Shown here in pieces: positions 1-8,826 of a DNA stretch of 64,000 nucleotides. The notes beneath the pieces were generated by a model that saw only the letters and a list, made by a program, of their open reading frames with translations, made no database searches and was not told where the DNA came from. The DNA lies in assembly GCA_910587655.1 (NCBI GenBank), contig CAJUND010000010.1, forward strand, positions 62,001 to 126,000, in the 5' to 3' direction. The stretch comes from an uncultured Agathobacter sp. GTDB taxonomy: Bacteria; Bacillota; Clostridia; Lachnospirales; Lachnospiraceae. The translations under genes and the position numbers were made by a program. Each line of letters begins with the position of its first letter. The stretch's first letter is position 1.

Positions 1-607
1 GCCCTGTCAGGTTTTCACGCGTCACACGGTTTAAGTCGTCCGTCAGCTGCTGCATCTGCCTGAATTTCGGAAGTGCAAGCAGTAAACAGATTCCCACCAC
101 AACCAGCAGTACAGCAACTGCAGCCGCTGTAGAAACAGTCCACTGCCATTCCTTTCCCGCAATCTTTCCGATTGCCCATACCGCCATAATCGGCGCCTTG
201 AGCATAATATTCAGTCCCAGGACGATAATCATCTGCAGCTGGGTCACGTCATTGGTAGAACGGGTAATCAGGCTTGCTGTTGAAAAACGTCCGATCTCCT
301 CCATGGAAAAAGACTGTACCCTCCGAAACAGCTTCCCCCTGAGCTCACCGCTGAAATTTGCTGCAATCTTTGCTGCACAGACTGCCGTTACCACCGTGCC
401 TGCCAGACTGCCCAGCGCACACAGCAGCATCATGCCTCCGGCCGCCAGGATTTCTGACATGGAACTGTCTGTCTGCACCAGCCGGGTAATCTCCGCCATA
501 TATTCCGGCATCGTAAGTTCCAGCCAGATTTCCACAATAATAAACACAAACGCCACGGCAGCCAGCGTCCATTCTTTTTTTGTCAGGTTCTTTAAAAGTT
601 TCCTCAT
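1..607 (-). CDS. ABC exporter, permease/ATPase half-transporter (N-terminal part, runs off the window)
   Basis: The frame is open from an ATG at 607 to the window edge, about 202 residues. It begins MRKLLKNLTKKEW and has a first membrane helix at about residues 15-33 and further helices around 55-80, 128-145 and 155-178. The segment RSTNDVTQLQ, just before the third helix, is the coupling-helix signature of type I ABC exporters of the MdlA/LmrC class. The ATPase domain lies outside the window. The marR gene lies 140 bp upstream on the same strand, which suggests a repressor-controlled multidrug or peptide exporter, probably one half of a heterodimer. The substrate cannot be told. Confidence 0.85.
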   Translation of the reverse strand, partial: MRKLLKNLTKKEWTLAAVAFVFIIVEIWLELTMPEYMAEITRLVQTDSSMSEILAAGGMMLLCALGSLAGTVVTAVCAAKIAANFSGELRGKLFRRVQSFSMEEIGRFSTASLITRSTNDVTQLQMIIVLGLNIMLKAPIMAVWAIGKIAGKEWQWTVSTAAAVAVLLVVVGICLLLALPKFRQMQQLTDDLNRVTRENLTG

Positions 608-692
608 TCTTTCATCCGCTCCTTTTCACTAGTCTTAACACACCATTCTGCGAAGCGGCGCTCCCTGGGTGTGCCTTGTAAATGCTAACCTA

Positions 693-721
693 ATCCTAAC
701 CCGGTTAGTATTCCGGGTAAA
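693..721 (-). promoter_or_regulatory. Exporter promoter with MarR-type operator inside the spacer
   Basis: On the minus strand TTTACC (721-716) and TAGGAT (698-693) are 17 bp apart. The inverted repeat CTAAC-CCG-GTTAG (696-708) overlaps the spacer and the -10. The same 13-bp CTAAC-N3-GTTAG pattern sits at the marR promoter (1239-1251), so both are likely binding sites of that MarR. A further half-site CTAACC lies at 685-690. A repressor bound here would block RNA polymerase directly. Confidence 0.6.
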
Positions 722-747
722 ACGTGCCGCGCTTCCGGAAACTCCCC

Positions 748-1179
748 TCAGTCTTTCTTCGGGCATTTCATAGCCTCTTTAATTTCTTTCAGTACCGCGG
801 CAAACTCCAGCATACGCTCCATGCCCACCTTGTCAATCGCTGCACCCATCTGGCGGACTGCCATACTGCGTTTTTCCTCTGCAATTTTCCTGCCTGCTTC
901 CGTCAGCCGGACAACCGTTACACGTGCGTCAACGGCATCCGTCTCCTTCGTAACCAGCCCCTTTTCCGCCAGCTTCCGTAAGAGGACTGCCACCCTTGCG
1001 GTACTGACGCCCATTTCCTCACTGATGCTTCCGGCAGTTACCGTTTTCCGGGACTCCAGCAGCATATGTAAAATTGCCTCCATGCCCATCTGCCTCTGGT
1101 CCAGTGTTTTGAAATAATCAGCAGGTCCTGCTTCGCGTAAAAGCTCCATCATCAGCCTAATCTGCTCTTCCGTCGCCAT
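748..1179 (-). CDS. MarR-family transcriptional regulator
   Basis: 143 residues from the ATG at 1179. I prefer this to an ATG further upstream because a GGGGTGA ribosome site lies just before it and the length fits the family. The winged-helix core is visible: a recognition region around VTAGSISEEMGVSTARVAVLL, then the wing KGLVTKETDAVDARVTVVRLT with its DxRxxxVxLT signature. MarR proteins bind palindromes as dimers and often release DNA on binding a drug. The exporter gene follows downstream and both promoters carry the same 13-bp inverted repeat, so this is probably its own repressor and that of the exporter. Confidence 0.9.
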   Translation of the reverse strand: MATEEQIRLMMELLREAGPADYFKTLDQRQMGMEAILHMLLESRKTVTAGSISEEMGVSTARVAVLLRKLAEKGLVTKETDAVDARVTVVRLTEAGRKIAEEKRSMAVRQMGAAIDKVGMERMLEFAAVLKEIKEAMKCPKKD

Positions 1180-1238
1180 GTGTTCACCCCGCGGTATTAT
1201 TTTATGCCAGGTTCCCGAAAAAACTGACACATAATTTA

Positions 1239-1286
1239 CTAACTAGGTTAGGCTTTTATTGTAGTCTTCCCTTTTATGAGTGTCAA
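1239..1286 (-). promoter_or_regulatory. marR promoter with operator at the transcription start
   Basis: On the minus strand TTGACA (1286-1281) and TACAAT (1263-1258) are 17 bp apart, close to sigma-A consensus. CTAAC-TAG-GTTAG (1239-1251) covers the expected start site, so autorepression is likely. It matches the operator upstream of the exporter in both arms and spacing. Confidence 0.7.
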
Positions 1287-1296
1287 GAAAATAAAT

Positions 1297-2505
1297 CTAA
1301 AAAATTGGTAAAGTCACCCTACACCTTGCGAACAGCCTCTCAAACGCCGGAAGCGCCCTTTTTATCATCTCCGTATCCACACAGTAGGAAATCCTCACAT
1401 ACCCCGGACACCCAAACCCGTCCGCCGGAACGAGCAGCAGGTGTTCCTCCTTTGCCAGCTCGCAAAATGCCTCGGAATCCTCTGACGGCGATTTCACAAA
1501 CAGGTAAAACGCCCCCTGCGGCTTAAAACACTCATAGCCGATGTTTGTAAGTCCGACATAAAGCAGGTCGCGGTTCTTCTGATACTCTTTAATATCCCCG
1601 GTCTGCCCGATACAGGAAACAAGCACCTTCTGGAACAGGCTCGGCGCACAGACATATCCCAGGGAACGGCCCGCACCTGCAATGGCTGCATAAACCGCCT
1701 TATGTTCCGCCACCTCCTCCGGGACAAGCACATAGCCGATACGCTCTCCCGGAAGCGACAGGGATTTGCTGAACGAATAGCACACCAGCGTATTCTTATA
1801 ATATTTCGTAATAAACGGCACTTTGGCCCCGTCATAAACAATCTCACGGTACGGCTCATCCGCCAGCAGGAAAATCACCGTGCCAAATTCCTGCTCCTTC
1901 TTTTCCAGTAATGCCGCCAGCCTTTTTATTGTTTCCTCCGAATAAACCGCCCCGCTCGGATTATTCGGTGAATTGATGATAATTCCCTTCGTATGTCTGC
2001 TGATTCTTTTTTCCAGCTCCTCAAAATCAATCTGGAAATTTTTGGTATCCGCAGGAACAACCACCAGTTTTGCACCTGCTGCTTCCACAAATACGCGGTA
2101 TTCCGGGAAAAACGGGGCAATGGTAATAAATTCATCCGAACTGTCCACCGTCAGCGCGCGGAAACAAAGGGATAATGCCGCAGCCGCCCCCATTGCCATA
2201 TAAAAGTCATCCGCCTTAAAACGAGTCCCGTGCGTCCGGTTCAGGTAATCCGCCACTGCCTGCCTTGTCTCTTCGTCCCCCTGCGCGGAAGTATAACCGT
2301 GCAGTGTCATGCCGTCCAGCGTCTGTGTCAGACTGCGGATGGTTTCATTTACGCAGTCCGGCGCCGGAACCGTAGGATTCCCAAGGGAAAAATCATACAC
2401 ATTTTCCGCCCCGATTTCTGCCGCCAGTTTTTTGCCGTATTCAAACAGGTCGCGGATCACCGAACGCTGGCTGCCCAGCCTGTACATATCTTCTGCTACA
2501 ATCAT
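1297..2505 (-). CDS. PLP-dependent aminotransferase, class I/II (aspartate/aromatic type)
   Basis: 402 residues, the normal length for a fold-type I aminotransferase. Family signatures are present: FSLGNPTVPAP near the N-terminus, SPNNPSG for cofactor and substrate binding, LADEPYREIVYDG with the cofactor-contacting Asp and Tyr, and SFSKSLSLPGERIGY, whose second lysine region holds the Schiff-base Lys. The C-terminal arginine that binds the carboxylate is in GYVRISYC. It would transfer an amino group between an amino acid and a 2-oxo acid in the cytoplasm. The amino donor cannot be set from motifs. The start has GGAGGG 7 nt upstream. Confidence 0.9.
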   Translation of the reverse strand: MIVAEDMYRLGSQRSVIRDLFEYGKKLAAEIGAENVYDFSLGNPTVPAPDCVNETIRSLTQTLDGMTLHGYTSAQGDEETRQAVADYLNRTHGTRFKADDFYMAMGAAAALSLCFRALTVDSSDEFITIAPFFPEYRVFVEAAGAKLVVVPADTKNFQIDFEELEKRISRHTKGIIINSPNNPSGAVYSEETIKRLAALLEKKEQEFGTVIFLLADEPYREIVYDGAKVPFITKYYKNTLVCYSFSKSLSLPGERIGYVLVPEEVAEHKAVYAAIAGAGRSLGYVCAPSLFQKVLVSCIGQTGDIKEYQKNRDLLYVGLTNIGYECFKPQGAFYLFVKSPSEDSEAFCELAKEEHLLLVPADGFGCPGYVRISYCVDTEMIKRALPAFERLFARCRVTLPIF

Positions 2506-2537
2506 TGTATTCCCTCCCTGATATATTAAAATTTAAT

Positions 2538-5366
2538 TTAATTTTTATTCTTATTCATATTTATATAATTCTCATACTCCTGCCGGCTGACCCGTTCTAT
2601 CTCCTCCCGCAGGTTTTCCGACGACATCCTAAGCGCCCCCTGGCTCATCACGGTCAGCTGTTCCAGACCGTCATTCGTTGCCACGCTCACACGGTATTTC
2701 CCTTTCACATCGTGCACAAACCGCTCAATAAAGGCGTCCGCCGTTTCATCCGTACTGGTGTAGACCACCTCAATTTCTGCAGCATCTTCCTTCTTCTGCC
2801 GCCCCCTTCCGCTTCTTCCGTCATAGATTTCCTTTTTTCCGGCGTTCCCCTTTACCTTATATGCATCAAAGACAAGCACCAGACGGCAGTGCGCATATGC
2901 CTGGTAGTTTAAGAGAATGTCTTTTAAACGGTCGCGTGCCGAATCAATGTTTATCTTTGCAAGGTCATTTAATTCTTTCCAGGCAAAAATAATATTATAG
3001 CCGTCCACCACCAGAAGCTGCCCGCCTGGTCCCTTTGCCGGATAAATCGGATTTCCCTTCTTGTCAAGCTTTGTCACCGGCGGTTTTTTCTCCTGTTTTT
3101 TCTTCCACCTGCGCCGCTCCTGGTCCTCCAGCGCATGTTGATCCATGCCAAACTCCCGCTGGTAGACGTCCAGAAGCTCTTTGTCCAGTTCCATGGAGCT
3201 CATGTTTGCCACGGATTTTTCCCAGCTTTCTGCTTCCGGCTTTTTTGCTGACAGCGCAGCAGTCTCCGCCGCCCCGTACTGCGCGCCTTTGGTATCATAG
3301 GAAAAACCATCCTCTGGCGCAAAAGCCTCTGCATCATACACATACGGCAGATGCATATAGTCTGCAACTTCATCCCAGGGCACGATAAAACCAGCCCCGT
3401 GCGCACAGAACACCGAACCCGTCGGGTTTTCCACATCAGCTTCGCTGTCATAGCCTTTTTCTGCTATGACCTCCTCACTGTTGTGGCACACGTCATAACC
3501 CGCAAACTCCAGCAGCAGCTGTCCCCTGCCTTTCGTGAAGGCATGGATTTCTTCCATGTAATCCTGCATGGCGGCAGCAGGTGCACGTCCGGCAATGCGC
3601 GCCAGTTCCTGGTCTTTTACCACATACTCCGGCGGGCCAAAAACCGCGGACCGCTGCTTTAAATCCGTCATGACACGCCCCACATTTTCCTGCGGGACTT
3701 CAAGGGAAAACGTATAATACGGCTCCAGCAGCACGCTTTCCGTGGATTTTAATCCCTGCCGGATGGCACGGTAGGTTGCCTGCCTGAAATCCCCGCCCTC
3801 TGTATGTTTCGTATGCGCCCTTCCCGTCAGAATCGTAATCTTCACATCCGTAAGCGCCGCGCCTGTCAGTACCCCCGCATGTTCCCGCTCCCCGATATGC
3901 GCGGCAACCAGCCGCTGCCAGTTTTTATCCAGCACATCTTCCGGGCATGCGGTTTCCACCTGCACGCCGCTGTCCGGCTCTGCCGGTTCGATTAACAGAT
4001 GCACCTCCGCATAATGACGCAGCGGCTCAAAATGCCCCACACCTTCCACGGCACGGGCAATGGTTTCCTTGTATACGATATTTCCCCTGCCAAATGTAAC
4101 AGTTATGTTAAACCGTTCTTTAATTAATCGGGTCAGTACTTCTATCTGAACCTGTCCCATCATCTGAACATGAATTTCCTGCAGTTTTTCATTCCATAAA
4201 ATATGAAGCTGCGGGTCCTCCTCTTCCAGCTGTCTGAGTTTTCCCATCATCTCCGCCGGTGAAACATCATCCGGCAGGTAAATCCGGTAATTTAACACCG
4301 GTTCCAGTACCGGAACCACAAGATGTTCTTCCGCCCCCAGTCCCTGGCCTGCATACGTGGCAGTCATTCCGGTCACAGCACAGAGTTCCCCCGCCGGTAC
4401 TGCCTCCGCGGTTTCATACTTATCACCGGAATAAAGCCTGAGCTGGTCTGCCTTTTCTTCTGTTTTATTTCCGTCCTTTGATATAACAATCCTGTCCTTT
4501 GCCTTTAGCGTGCCGCCCGTCACTTTCATCCAGGTCAGCCGCGTTCCCCGCAGGTCCCGCCCGATTTTATAGACACGCGCCGAAAATTCATCAGGATAAT
4601 CCGGCTGTTTCATATATGCCATGCCGCAGAGCAGTTCACGTACTCCCTCATTGTTTAATGCCGAGCCGTAAAAGCACGGAAAGACATGGCGCGCCGCGAT
4701 TTCATCTGCAATACTTTCATCCGCAATCCGTCCGGTTTCCATATATTCATCCAGCAGCCGTTCCCCGCAGACCGCAAGGGATTCATAAAACTTCTGCCGC
4801 TTTTGTTCTATGTCCCCGTTATTTTCCTGCAAAAGCAGCGGCGAAGCGGAAAAATCCACGCAGCCGTCCGAAAGTTCCGCCTCTAGTTCCTTCTGGATTT
4901 TTTCTTGATCCGCGCCGTCCAGGTCCATCTTATTGATAAACAAAAACACCGGAACACCGTAATGGCGCAGCAGCCGCCAGAGCGTGCGGGTATGCCCCTG
5001 CACGCCGTCCGTTCCGCTGATAACGAGGACGGCATAGTCCACAACCTGCAGGGCGCGTTCCATTTCCGCGGAAAAATCCACATGCCCCGGCGTATCCAGG
5101 AGCGTAATTACCAAATCCTCCTGAAACGGAATATCACTTCCTTCAAAAAACTCTTTCCCCACGGCAATCCTTGCCTGCCTGGAAAAAATGGTAATCCCGC
5201 GTTCCCGTTCCTGCTCGTTTGTATCCAGGTACGCATTTTTATGGTCAACACGTCCAAGAGACCGGATGACTCCGGTCTCATAAAGCATCGCCTCTGATAA
5301 AGTTGTCTTTCCCGCATCCACATGCGCCACAATTCCTACAACCATCTTCCAGTCTTTCCCGAACAC
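2538..5366 (-). CDS. Tet(M)-like ribosomal-protection GTPase fused to a C-terminal NYN (YacP/Rae1-like) nuclease domain
   Basis: 942 residues. Residues 1 to about 640 follow the EF-G/Tet(M) plan: P-loop AHVDAGKT (14-21), RGIT (56-59), DTPGH (91-95) and NKMD (145-148), then translation-factor domains. After a basic, low-complexity linker (about 730-780) residues 784-942 form a NYN/PIN-like domain. It starts LLVVDGYNII and has further conserved acids in VFDAYK, TADAFIE and ATNDG. Tet(M) proteins bind the ribosomal A site, and B. subtilis Rae1 (YacP) is an A-site mRNA endonuclease, so one chain carries two A-site modules. Whether it gives tetracycline resistance is unknown. The frame opens at GTG 5366; ATG 5345 (MVVGIVAHVDAGKT) fits the family start equally well. 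Confidence 0.9.
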   Translation of the reverse strand: MFGKDWKMVVGIVAHVDAGKTTLSEAMLYETGVIRSLGRVDHKNAYLDTNEQERERGITIFSRQARIAVGKEFFEGSDIPFQEDLVITLLDTPGHVDFSAEMERALQVVDYAVLVISGTDGVQGHTRTLWRLLRHYGVPVFLFINKMDLDGADQEKIQKELEAELSDGCVDFSASPLLLQENNGDIEQKRQKFYESLAVCGERLLDEYMETGRIADESIADEIAARHVFPCFYGSALNNEGVRELLCGMAYMKQPDYPDEFSARVYKIGRDLRGTRLTWMKVTGGTLKAKDRIVISKDGNKTEEKADQLRLYSGDKYETAEAVPAGELCAVTGMTATYAGQGLGAEEHLVVPVLEPVLNYRIYLPDDVSPAEMMGKLRQLEEEDPQLHILWNEKLQEIHVQMMGQVQIEVLTRLIKERFNITVTFGRGNIVYKETIARAVEGVGHFEPLRHYAEVHLLIEPAEPDSGVQVETACPEDVLDKNWQRLVAAHIGEREHAGVLTGAALTDVKITILTGRAHTKHTEGGDFRQATYRAIRQGLKSTESVLLEPYYTFSLEVPQENVGRVMTDLKQRSAVFGPPEYVVKDQELARIAGRAPAAAMQDYMEEIHAFTKGRGQLLLEFAGYDVCHNSEEVIAEKGYDSEADVENPTGSVFCAHGAGFIVPWDEVADYMHLPYVYDAEAFAPEDGFSYDTKGAQYGAAETAALSAKKPEAESWEKSVANMSSMELDKELLDVYQREFGMDQHALEDQERRRWKKKQEKKPPVTKLDKKGNPIYPAKGPGGQLLVVDGYNIIFAWKELNDLAKINIDSARDRLKDILLNYQAYAHCRLVLVFDAYKVKGNAGKKEIYDGRSGRGRQKKEDAAEIEVVYTSTDETADAFIERFVHDVKGKYRVSVATNDGLEQLTVMSQGALRMSSENLREEIERVSRQEYENYINMNKNKN

Positions 5367-5399
5367 CAGCCATGCATGTCCTGCATAAAAACATGCTGT

Positions 5400-6683
5400 C
5401 TAAACCGTTGTATTGATTCCGTTAATGGCAGCATGTTCATCCTCCTCCATTGGAATTACCAGGCATTTCTGCCCGTCAATGACCTGCGATTTAATCTGTG
5501 ACGCCTTCTCCGGCTTTACACGCAGTACCACGTCGTATGTCTTTGTTTCTGCTATGTAACTGTCAATTTCCTCCTGTTTTTCCACAAGGCGGCTGGTACG
5601 CTCCTTCAGCTCGTCCTCCTTCTGGTTTAACTGCACGGTCAGACTTCCGACCTGATCCTCCAGCGCCAGCTTTTCCACCCGCAGTTCATTCTGCGCCAGT
5701 GCCTTTGCATCAATCACATGCTCCGCAGCAGGCGGCTTCTCCCCAAACGCCTCTTCCACCGATTTTTCAATCCTCGACGCCTTTTCCTCCGGGATGCTGC
5801 TGTCGGCAAGAAGCTTTCCGACCACCTCACGGTCCAGAAGAAATGTATCATCTTCATCATGTGTTTCCTGGTACTCGTCAATCATTTCACTTAAATTCTG
5901 CTGGATATCCAGTAAAGCTTCACCGGTCTGCTCATCCTCCGGTCCTAAGACATTACGGACAATGGAATGAAACGCCATTTTATGCTCTGTTGCCGTATGC
6001 TCCACAGCGCAGCCAAGCCCGTTTGCCATAAATTCCGCATGCGGCTCTTTGGTATTTTTTGTGTAAAACAGCGTCGCATGGATATCAGTACTGCGGTCAT
6101 TAAACGCCGGAAACAGAAACGCCGTGTCCACCGGTCCCACAATCCAGTCCCTGACACGCGCGCCAATCCGCTTTTCCTCCTCCAGGTATCCAAGTCCCGG
6201 TTTGGACAAATCCACCGGACAGATGGCACAGATCAGGTATTCATAAACCTCCTCCGACTCGTCCAGATTTAAATTGTCACTCGTGCGGCTCAGTACGTCA
6301 TAAGCGTCATGGAACAGCAGAATCAGATAGTTTCCTGCATGTTCATAGGAATCAATCACTAAATCATAGTAAGTATCCAGCAGTGCCTCATCCTCCAGCT
6401 TCGTCTCGCGCAGCGCCATCAGAATCTGCTGTCTGCCGCCCACTTCCTCTTCCTCCATCGGAAAGGAAAGCTCCAGCAGGTTATTTCCAAGCGTACCGGA
6501 AAGCGATTTATTTGCAATCTCCAGATACTTGTAAAACTCTTCCTCCTCCAGGTTTAAGAACGTGTTTCCAATCTTACAGATTTTATTGCGGTTTCCATCC
6601 ACATAGCACCCGCATACCCTGGTAAATGTAGCGGATTCTTTCTTAAATCTTCTTTTAAGTTCCAGTACTTCTTTCTTATTCAT
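5400..6683 (-). CDS. DUF4317 family protein
   Basis: 427 residues beginning MNKKEVLELKRRFKKE, followed by CGCYVDGNRNK and a LEEEEFYKYLEIANK stretch. I recognise these as the start of the DUF4317 family, found mainly in Clostridia. There is no signal peptide or membrane segment, so it is cytoplasmic. A coiled-coil stretch lies near residues 335-380 (EDQVGSLTVQLNQKEDEL). No catalytic motif is visible and the function is unknown. Its ATG overlaps the stop of the HD hydrolase gene by 8 bp, so the two are probably translated together. The GTPase-NYN gene starts 33 bp downstream. Confidence 0.8.
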   Translation of the reverse strand: MNKKEVLELKRRFKKESATFTRVCGCYVDGNRNKICKIGNTFLNLEEEEFYKYLEIANKSLSGTLGNNLLELSFPMEEEEVGGRQQILMALRETKLEDEALLDTYYDLVIDSYEHAGNYLILLFHDAYDVLSRTSDNLNLDESEEVYEYLICAICPVDLSKPGLGYLEEEKRIGARVRDWIVGPVDTAFLFPAFNDRSTDIHATLFYTKNTKEPHAEFMANGLGCAVEHTATEHKMAFHSIVRNVLGPEDEQTGEALLDIQQNLSEMIDEYQETHDEDDTFLLDREVVGKLLADSSIPEEKASRIEKSVEEAFGEKPPAAEHVIDAKALAQNELRVEKLALEDQVGSLTVQLNQKEDELKERTSRLVEKQEEIDSYIAETKTYDVVLRVKPEKASQIKSQVIDGQKCLVIPMEEDEHAAINGINTTV

Positions 6684-7224
6684 TAATTTCCCTCATCAGC
6701 TTATGGAACAAAGCCAGAAACTCTGACTCCACCTCTTTCATCGGCCGTACCTCAAAAACCGGTTCACTCATCATCATTGGTTCCGTTTCAAAAAGCTTTT
6801 CATCCATATAATGTAAAAATTCGTAATACAGGCATGCATCGTCAATATTCTGGACGAGTACCGCCGCCTCCCCCTGCGGCACATGACCGAGATATTTATC
6901 ATATATCATATCCTGCAGCTGTTTCTCCACCTGCAGGTACATCGTCATATTTCTCTTTACCGGACGCGTCAGATCCGACAGGTACGCCTCGCTTGCATCA
7001 TGCAGAAGACAGGCAAGCGCCGCCTCCGACACATAATTTCTTGCCGCCGCCTCCCGGCAGCACTGGATACTGTGCTGTCCCACCGAAAAAAACTCCGGAA
7101 AATGCCCGCCTGCACGCGGCATCATGGACAGTGCATGTGCGATATCCTCAATACAGATTTTTTCCGCTTCCGGATTAAATGTATTGAACTGAATCTTTGT
7201 AAAAGTTGTAATACATTCCTTCAT
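6676..7224 (-). CDS. HD-domain phosphohydrolase (YfbR-like)
   Basis: 182 residues with the metal-binding HD pattern: His in VGQHSIQCC, the paired His-Asp in LLHDASEAYLSDL, and a later Asp in NIDDACLYYEFL. The layout resembles the YfbR/HDDC2 5'-nucleotidase group, which removes phosphate from deoxynucleoside monophosphates. Substrate assignment is inference only. No membrane segment. The stop overlaps the DUF4317 start by 8 bp, and map ends 15 bp upstream, so the three genes look like one transcript. Confidence 0.8.
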   Translation of the reverse strand: MKECITTFTKIQFNTFNPEAEKICIEDIAHALSMMPRAGGHFPEFFSVGQHSIQCCREAAARNYVSEAALACLLHDASEAYLSDLTRPVKRNMTMYLQVEKQLQDMIYDKYLGHVPQGEAAVLVQNIDDACLYYEFLHYMDEKLFETEPMMMSEPVFEVRPMKEVESEFLALFHKLMREINE

Positions 7225-7239
7225 TGCCTTCTTTCACCC

Positions 7240-8115
7240 CTACCAGCTTAAAACCTCAGTTCCGTCTTCTGTAACCAGAACCATAATCTCCCACTGTGCG
7301 GACGGTTTCCCATCCTCTGTGTAAACCTCCCACTTGTTTACTTCATCCACAAAAATATCTGCCTTTCCCATGTTTACCATCGGCTCAATGGTAATAATCA
7401 TGCCGGGTACAAGCAGCATTTCCGTCCCCTGTTTTGTTGTATAGCCGACCCATGGGTCTTCATGAAATTCCAGTCCGACCCCGTGTCCCCCGATCTCCCG
7501 TACAACTGTATATCCGTTCTTTTTTGCATGGTCGTTTACGGCCTGTCCCAGGTCGCCCAGAAAGCCCCACGGCTTCATGGCGGCAAGCCCTTCCTCCATG
7601 CATTCCTTTGCCACTTTCACCAGACGTTTTTTCTGCGGGGAAACCTCGCCGATACAGAACATACGCGAGGAATCAGAGAAATAGCCGTTTAGAATCGTGG
7701 AACAGTCCACATTTACAATATCCCCGGACTTTATTATCACATCCTCCGACGGAAATCCGTGGCATACCTGGCTGTTAAAAGAGGTACACACACTGTACGG
7801 ATACCCTTCATAATTGAGCGGGGCGGGATACCCGCCCATGGCGGTCGTCTGCCGGTAGACCATACTGTCTATTTCCGACGCCTTCATCCCTTCATGGATA
7901 TGCTCCGCAACATAATCCAGCACCGCAATATTAATTTTTGCGCTTTCCTTAATGCCCGCAATCTGGTCTGCCGTCTTAATCAGTTCATGTCCCGGCACCT
8001 TATGCCCCTGCTGCGCAAAACGCGCAATTTTGTCATCAAATGCGGCATGGCATGTTTTATACTTTCTTCCGCTGCCACACCAGCACGGATCATTTCTTCC
8101 CATCTTCGCTGCCAT
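7240..8115 (-). CDS. map: Methionine aminopeptidase type I with N-terminal SEC-C zinc motif
   Basis: 291 residues. The N-terminus carries a SEC-C metal motif, CWCGSGRKYKTCH (about residues 11-23). The peptidase follows with the metal ligands in VNVDCS and YFSDSSR, the histidine of GGHGVGLEFHEDP, a Glu in TIEPM and a final Glu in WEIMVLVTEDG. It removes the initiator methionine from new proteins in the cytoplasm. SEC-C-tagged MetAPs are common in Clostridia, and the zinc motif may aid ribosome contact (inference). ATG 8115 is used; a second ATG four codons in is also possible. Confidence 0.95.
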   Translation of the reverse strand: MAAKMGRNDPCWCGSGRKYKTCHAAFDDKIARFAQQGHKVPGHELIKTADQIAGIKESAKINIAVLDYVAEHIHEGMKASEIDSMVYRQTTAMGGYPAPLNYEGYPYSVCTSFNSQVCHGFPSEDVIIKSGDIVNVDCSTILNGYFSDSSRMFCIGEVSPQKKRLVKVAKECMEEGLAAMKPWGFLGDLGQAVNDHAKKNGYTVVREIGGHGVGLEFHEDPWVGYTTKQGTEMLLVPGMIITIEPMVNMGKADIFVDEVNKWEVYTEDGKPSAQWEIMVLVTEDGTEVLSW

Positions 8116-8145
8116 AATTATTAAATCTTCTTTCTATTTTTGTAA

Positions 8146-8820
8146 TCAGTATTCAAGTGTCACGCTTCCAATGCTGACCCGGTCCCAGACCTTCTTATGG
8201 ATGGTATAATCCTGCTTTTCCAGAAGCTTCTGGTAGGTTTCTTCGGTATAATCATACTCCCCGGACTCTTTGTTATGCATTGCCGCATAGATTGACTGGT
8301 ACTTCTGGGCATATGCCATCCTCCGCAGGGTTTCCCTGATATCCTCCCTCGTAACGCCAAGACGCAGATCCCCTTCCCTTTCGGTCAGATCCTCCCAGAA
8401 ATCCTGCTCCACGTATTCCAGGTTTTTTTCCTCCTCTTCATCCAGCTCAATCTCGCCCTGCGCCAGCTGGTAAAACAGTTCGTCATGAAGAGCCATCTGC
8501 ATAACGGCTTTACGTGCATTGACCCTTGTAAATCCCTCCTGCGTCCGTATATTCCAGTAATGTCCCGGATCCTCGGAATCATAAAGCACCGCCTGCTCCT
8601 CCACCTGCATTTCCTCATATGCCACATAAAATGCCAGCTCCCTGAGCGTCAGTTCTTCGCCGTTGATTTCCGCCGCCACCAGTTCCAGGGAATCCGGATA
8701 AACGATGGCGTCCCTTTGCTGCCCCAGCTCCCTGGAGTAAAACGCCATAACACAGACCACTATCAGAAGTATGAAAGTTAAAACATAATTATATCTTTTC
8801 CTTTGTTTTTTCGCTGCCAT
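8146..8820 (-). CDS. Membrane-anchored protein with SurA-N/PrsA-like helical region
   Basis: 224 residues. Basic residues precede one membrane helix at about 12-27 (VLTFILLIVVCVMAFYS), so the rest should be extracytoplasmic. The outer part is acidic and helical. It contains INGEELTLRELAFYVAYEE, which resembles the first segment of SurA/PrsA-type chaperones, but no PPIase domain follows. A role in folding exported proteins is only a suggestion. It starts 6 bp after the NlpC/P60 gene and lies 30 bp before map, so it is probably cotranscribed with them. Confidence 0.5.
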   Translation of the reverse strand: MAAKKQRKRYNYVLTFILLIVVCVMAFYSRELGQQRDAIVYPDSLELVAAEINGEELTLRELAFYVAYEEMQVEEQAVLYDSEDPGHYWNIRTQEGFTRVNARKAVMQMALHDELFYQLAQGEIELDEEEEKNLEYVEQDFWEDLTEREGDLRLGVTREDIRETLRRMAYAQKYQSIYAAMHNKESGEYDYTEETYQKLLEKQDYTIHKKVWDRVSIGSVTLEY

Positions 8821-8826
8821 CGCAGA

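Noticed and set aside
198..632. 144-residue plus-strand frame opposite the ABC exporter
   Set aside because: It mirrors the exporter gene, whose minus-strand frame shows clear family motifs.
2538..5366. Acquired tetracycline-resistance gene
   Set aside because: It lies among chromosomal housekeeping genes with no mobile sequence, and the NYN extension sets it apart from the mobile tet genes.
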